Assembly: GCA_023432655.1 (NCBI GenBank)
Contig: JAEYUK010000166.1
Location: forward strand, 1-6,701
Direction of reading: 5' to 3'
Origin: Pseudomonadota bacterium
GTDB taxonomy: Bacteria; Bdellovibrionota; Bacteriovoracia; Bacteriovoracales; Bacteriovoracaceae
DNA length: 6,701 bases
Part shown: in pieces, positions 5,539 through 6,701 of the stretch
Position numbering within the stretch: position 1 is the first letter of the stretch
Layout of the letters: the number at the start of each line of letters is the position of its first letter
Translations under genes and position numbers: made by a program
Notes under the pieces: model-generated
The model's database searches: none
Told to the model about the DNA's origin: nothing
The model's input: only the letters and a program-made list of their open reading frames with translations

Positions 5539-6701
5539 ATGAGTGAAAAGCTAAACTTTTATTATTTCGGTGATGACGAAGCCTATTTTCGGGCCCTCCA
5601 GGGCGAATTCATTAAGCATTCAAAGTTAAACATTAATTTTAAACGCTTTTTTGAAAAGGACGAAAAAAAGATTCAGTCGCTGTTTATTAAATTTGCCCAA
5701 CATCATCCTGCTTGCGTTTTTATTGATTTCTCTAAGTTCTCTCAAGACTATATGCACTTGGCCCGGTTGATTACGAGAACTCCGTTTGAGCACAACTATG
5801 TGGCAGTAGGACTCATTGATTATCTTTCACCTTTGGAAGTTCTCCAAGAAAGCATGATCACCGGGGTTGACCTGACACATATTAAAAGTGCAGAAATTTA
5901 TAATGTCGTTTTCAGTGTCACCAAACTTCTTGCGCCTGATAACATTAAGTCTCATGGCTTTGCTACAGCCAGCTTGTCCGAAGAATGGAGCGCCGGCATT
6001 CCGGTTAAGGTTGGATATGTCCACCAGGAAGGCATTCACTTCGAGACGGACTGGCCCTTAAAAAAAGACGACCTCATTGATTTTAAGCATTTTTGGACGA
6101 CGAAAAGAATCGTTCCCTCGCAACAACTTAAAGTTCAGGAAGTTTCTACCAAAGATCTTTTTTACCATTTTAATTACAGCGTAGATGCGAATTTCCTTTT
6201 TCAAGATGAACTGAAAATAACAGAAGAGATGGATCCGGCCATATTAAAAGAAAAGAAAAACGAACGTGATGATTTGATCGAACATCATAAGCGTCAGCTT
6301 AAGAAGTGGATTGAGAATTCAGAAGCTGATTCCCTTGAAAAAAAGGCCAAGATTCTAGTGGTCGATCGAGCTTTTCATTTTTTCGATGACCAGGGACGTA
6401 CAGACAAATATGACTACACCTTACGCTGTATTCCGTTTTTTAATGATATTAGTCTTGAGTTAGACCGCTTGGGACCACAGGTGATTGCATTCAACATGGA
6501 AAAAGCTACAGAAGGGGAAGCGAAGAATAATAGTGAAACCTTGGGCCGCCTTGTGCGTGCCCTAAAATCCAAGTATCAGGAAGAAGAGAAGTTTGTCATT
6601 GTTTTCAACTGTCCAACCCCTTCTAAAGAACTTCAGAATTTATTTCAATATCCGCACATCATGACTTCGAAAGAGGATTTGTCAGTGGAGATCTTACTAA
6701 G
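5539..6701 (+). CDS. Receiver-like/PilZ-like/receiver-like protein, 3' end outside window
   Basis: An open frame of 387 complete codons with no stop before the right edge. It begins three bases after the trmK stop, with a weak GGTAG eight bases before the ATG. By eye it divides into four parts. Residues 4-130 resemble a response-regulator receiver: acidic pair Asp12-Asp13 after strand one, Asp63 in VFIDF at the phosphoacceptor place, and Lys116 near the strand-five Lys. Residues about 135-200 are strand-rich, and GIHFETDWPLKKDDLIDF resembles the second half of PilZ domains, but the RxxxR cyclic-di-GMP motif is not seen. Residues 230-270 are highly charged and helical. From 271 a second receiver-like fold begins with KILVVD. 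It has Asn319 where a phosphoacceptor Asp would be expected and HIMTSKEDL (373-381) resembling strand five with its Lys. The frame is certain; the domain calls are visual inference. A cytoplasmic signalling or scaffold role is plausible. Confidence 0.82.
   Translation, partial: MSEKLNFYYFGDDEAYFRALQGEFIKHSKLNINFKRFFEKDEKKIQSLFIKFAQHHPACVFIDFSKFSQDYMHLARLITRTPFEHNYVAVGLIDYLSPLEVLQESMITGVDLTHIKSAEIYNVVFSVTKLLAPDNIKSHGFATASLSEEWSAGIPVKVGYVHQEGIHFETDWPLKKDDLIDFKHFWTTKRIVPSQQLKVQEVSTKDLFYHFNYSVDANFLFQDELKITEEMDPAILKEKKNERDDLIEHHKRQLKKWIENSEADSLEKKAKILVVDRAFHFFDDQGRTDKYDYTLRCIPFFNDISLELDRLGPQVIAFNMEKATEGEAKNNSETLGRLVRALKSKYQEEEKFVIVFNCPTPSKELQNLFQYPHIMTSKEDLSVEILL

Noticed and set aside
5827..6039. 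Minus-strand open frame of 70 codons
   Set aside because: It is antisense to the long receiver-like coding frame, has no recognisable domain, and is best seen as a by-product of that frame.

Overview
The window looks like ordinary chromosome from a moderately AT-rich Gram-negative bacterium. A PutA-type proline-catabolic enzyme, a lipoprotein with a clear lipobox, very tight gene packing and a receiver/PilZ-like regulator would fit a Bdellovibrio-like lineage such as the Bacteriovoracales. That placement is an impression from the protein sequences, not a demonstrated assignment. I saw no mobile element, tRNA or rRNA gene, CRISPR array, phage gene or recognisable defence system.

Layout. (1) Positions 2-2293, + strand: the C-terminal part of a PutA-like protein, with the L-glutamate-gamma-semialdehyde (P5C) dehydrogenase domain and the extra C-terminal domain of long PutA proteins. 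It is open to the left edge. (2) Positions 2293-3078, +: proC, pyrroline-5-carboxylate reductase, joined to the previous gene by a TAATG stop/start overlap. (3) Positions 3062-3571 and 3579-4331, both -: a two-gene operon for a cysteine-rich lipoprotein and an exported, largely helical protein. It converges on proC with a 17-base 3' overlap. (4) Positions 4332-4475: the only substantial non-coding stretch, a divergent promoter region. (5) Positions 4476-6701, +: a winged-helix-like protein, a TrmK-family tRNA m1A22 methyltransferase overlapping it by 14 bases, and a long open frame running off the right edge that looks like receiver-PilZ-receiver.

How the genes work together. PutA and ProC share the intermediate P5C: PutA takes proline to P5C and on to glutamate, and ProC takes P5C back to proline. 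Translational coupling of the two puts opposing steps under common expression. The two minus-strand genes probably make a pair of envelope proteins of unknown function. The right-hand operon joins a probable nucleic-acid-binding protein, a tRNA modification enzyme and a signalling-type protein, and no shared pathway is evident.

The most interesting item is the last open frame (5539 to the edge). Its N-terminal receiver-like domain keeps the usual acidic residues, its second receiver-like domain appears to have Asn at the phosphoacceptor position, and a PilZ-like segment lies between them. I found no clear case for a wholly new system.
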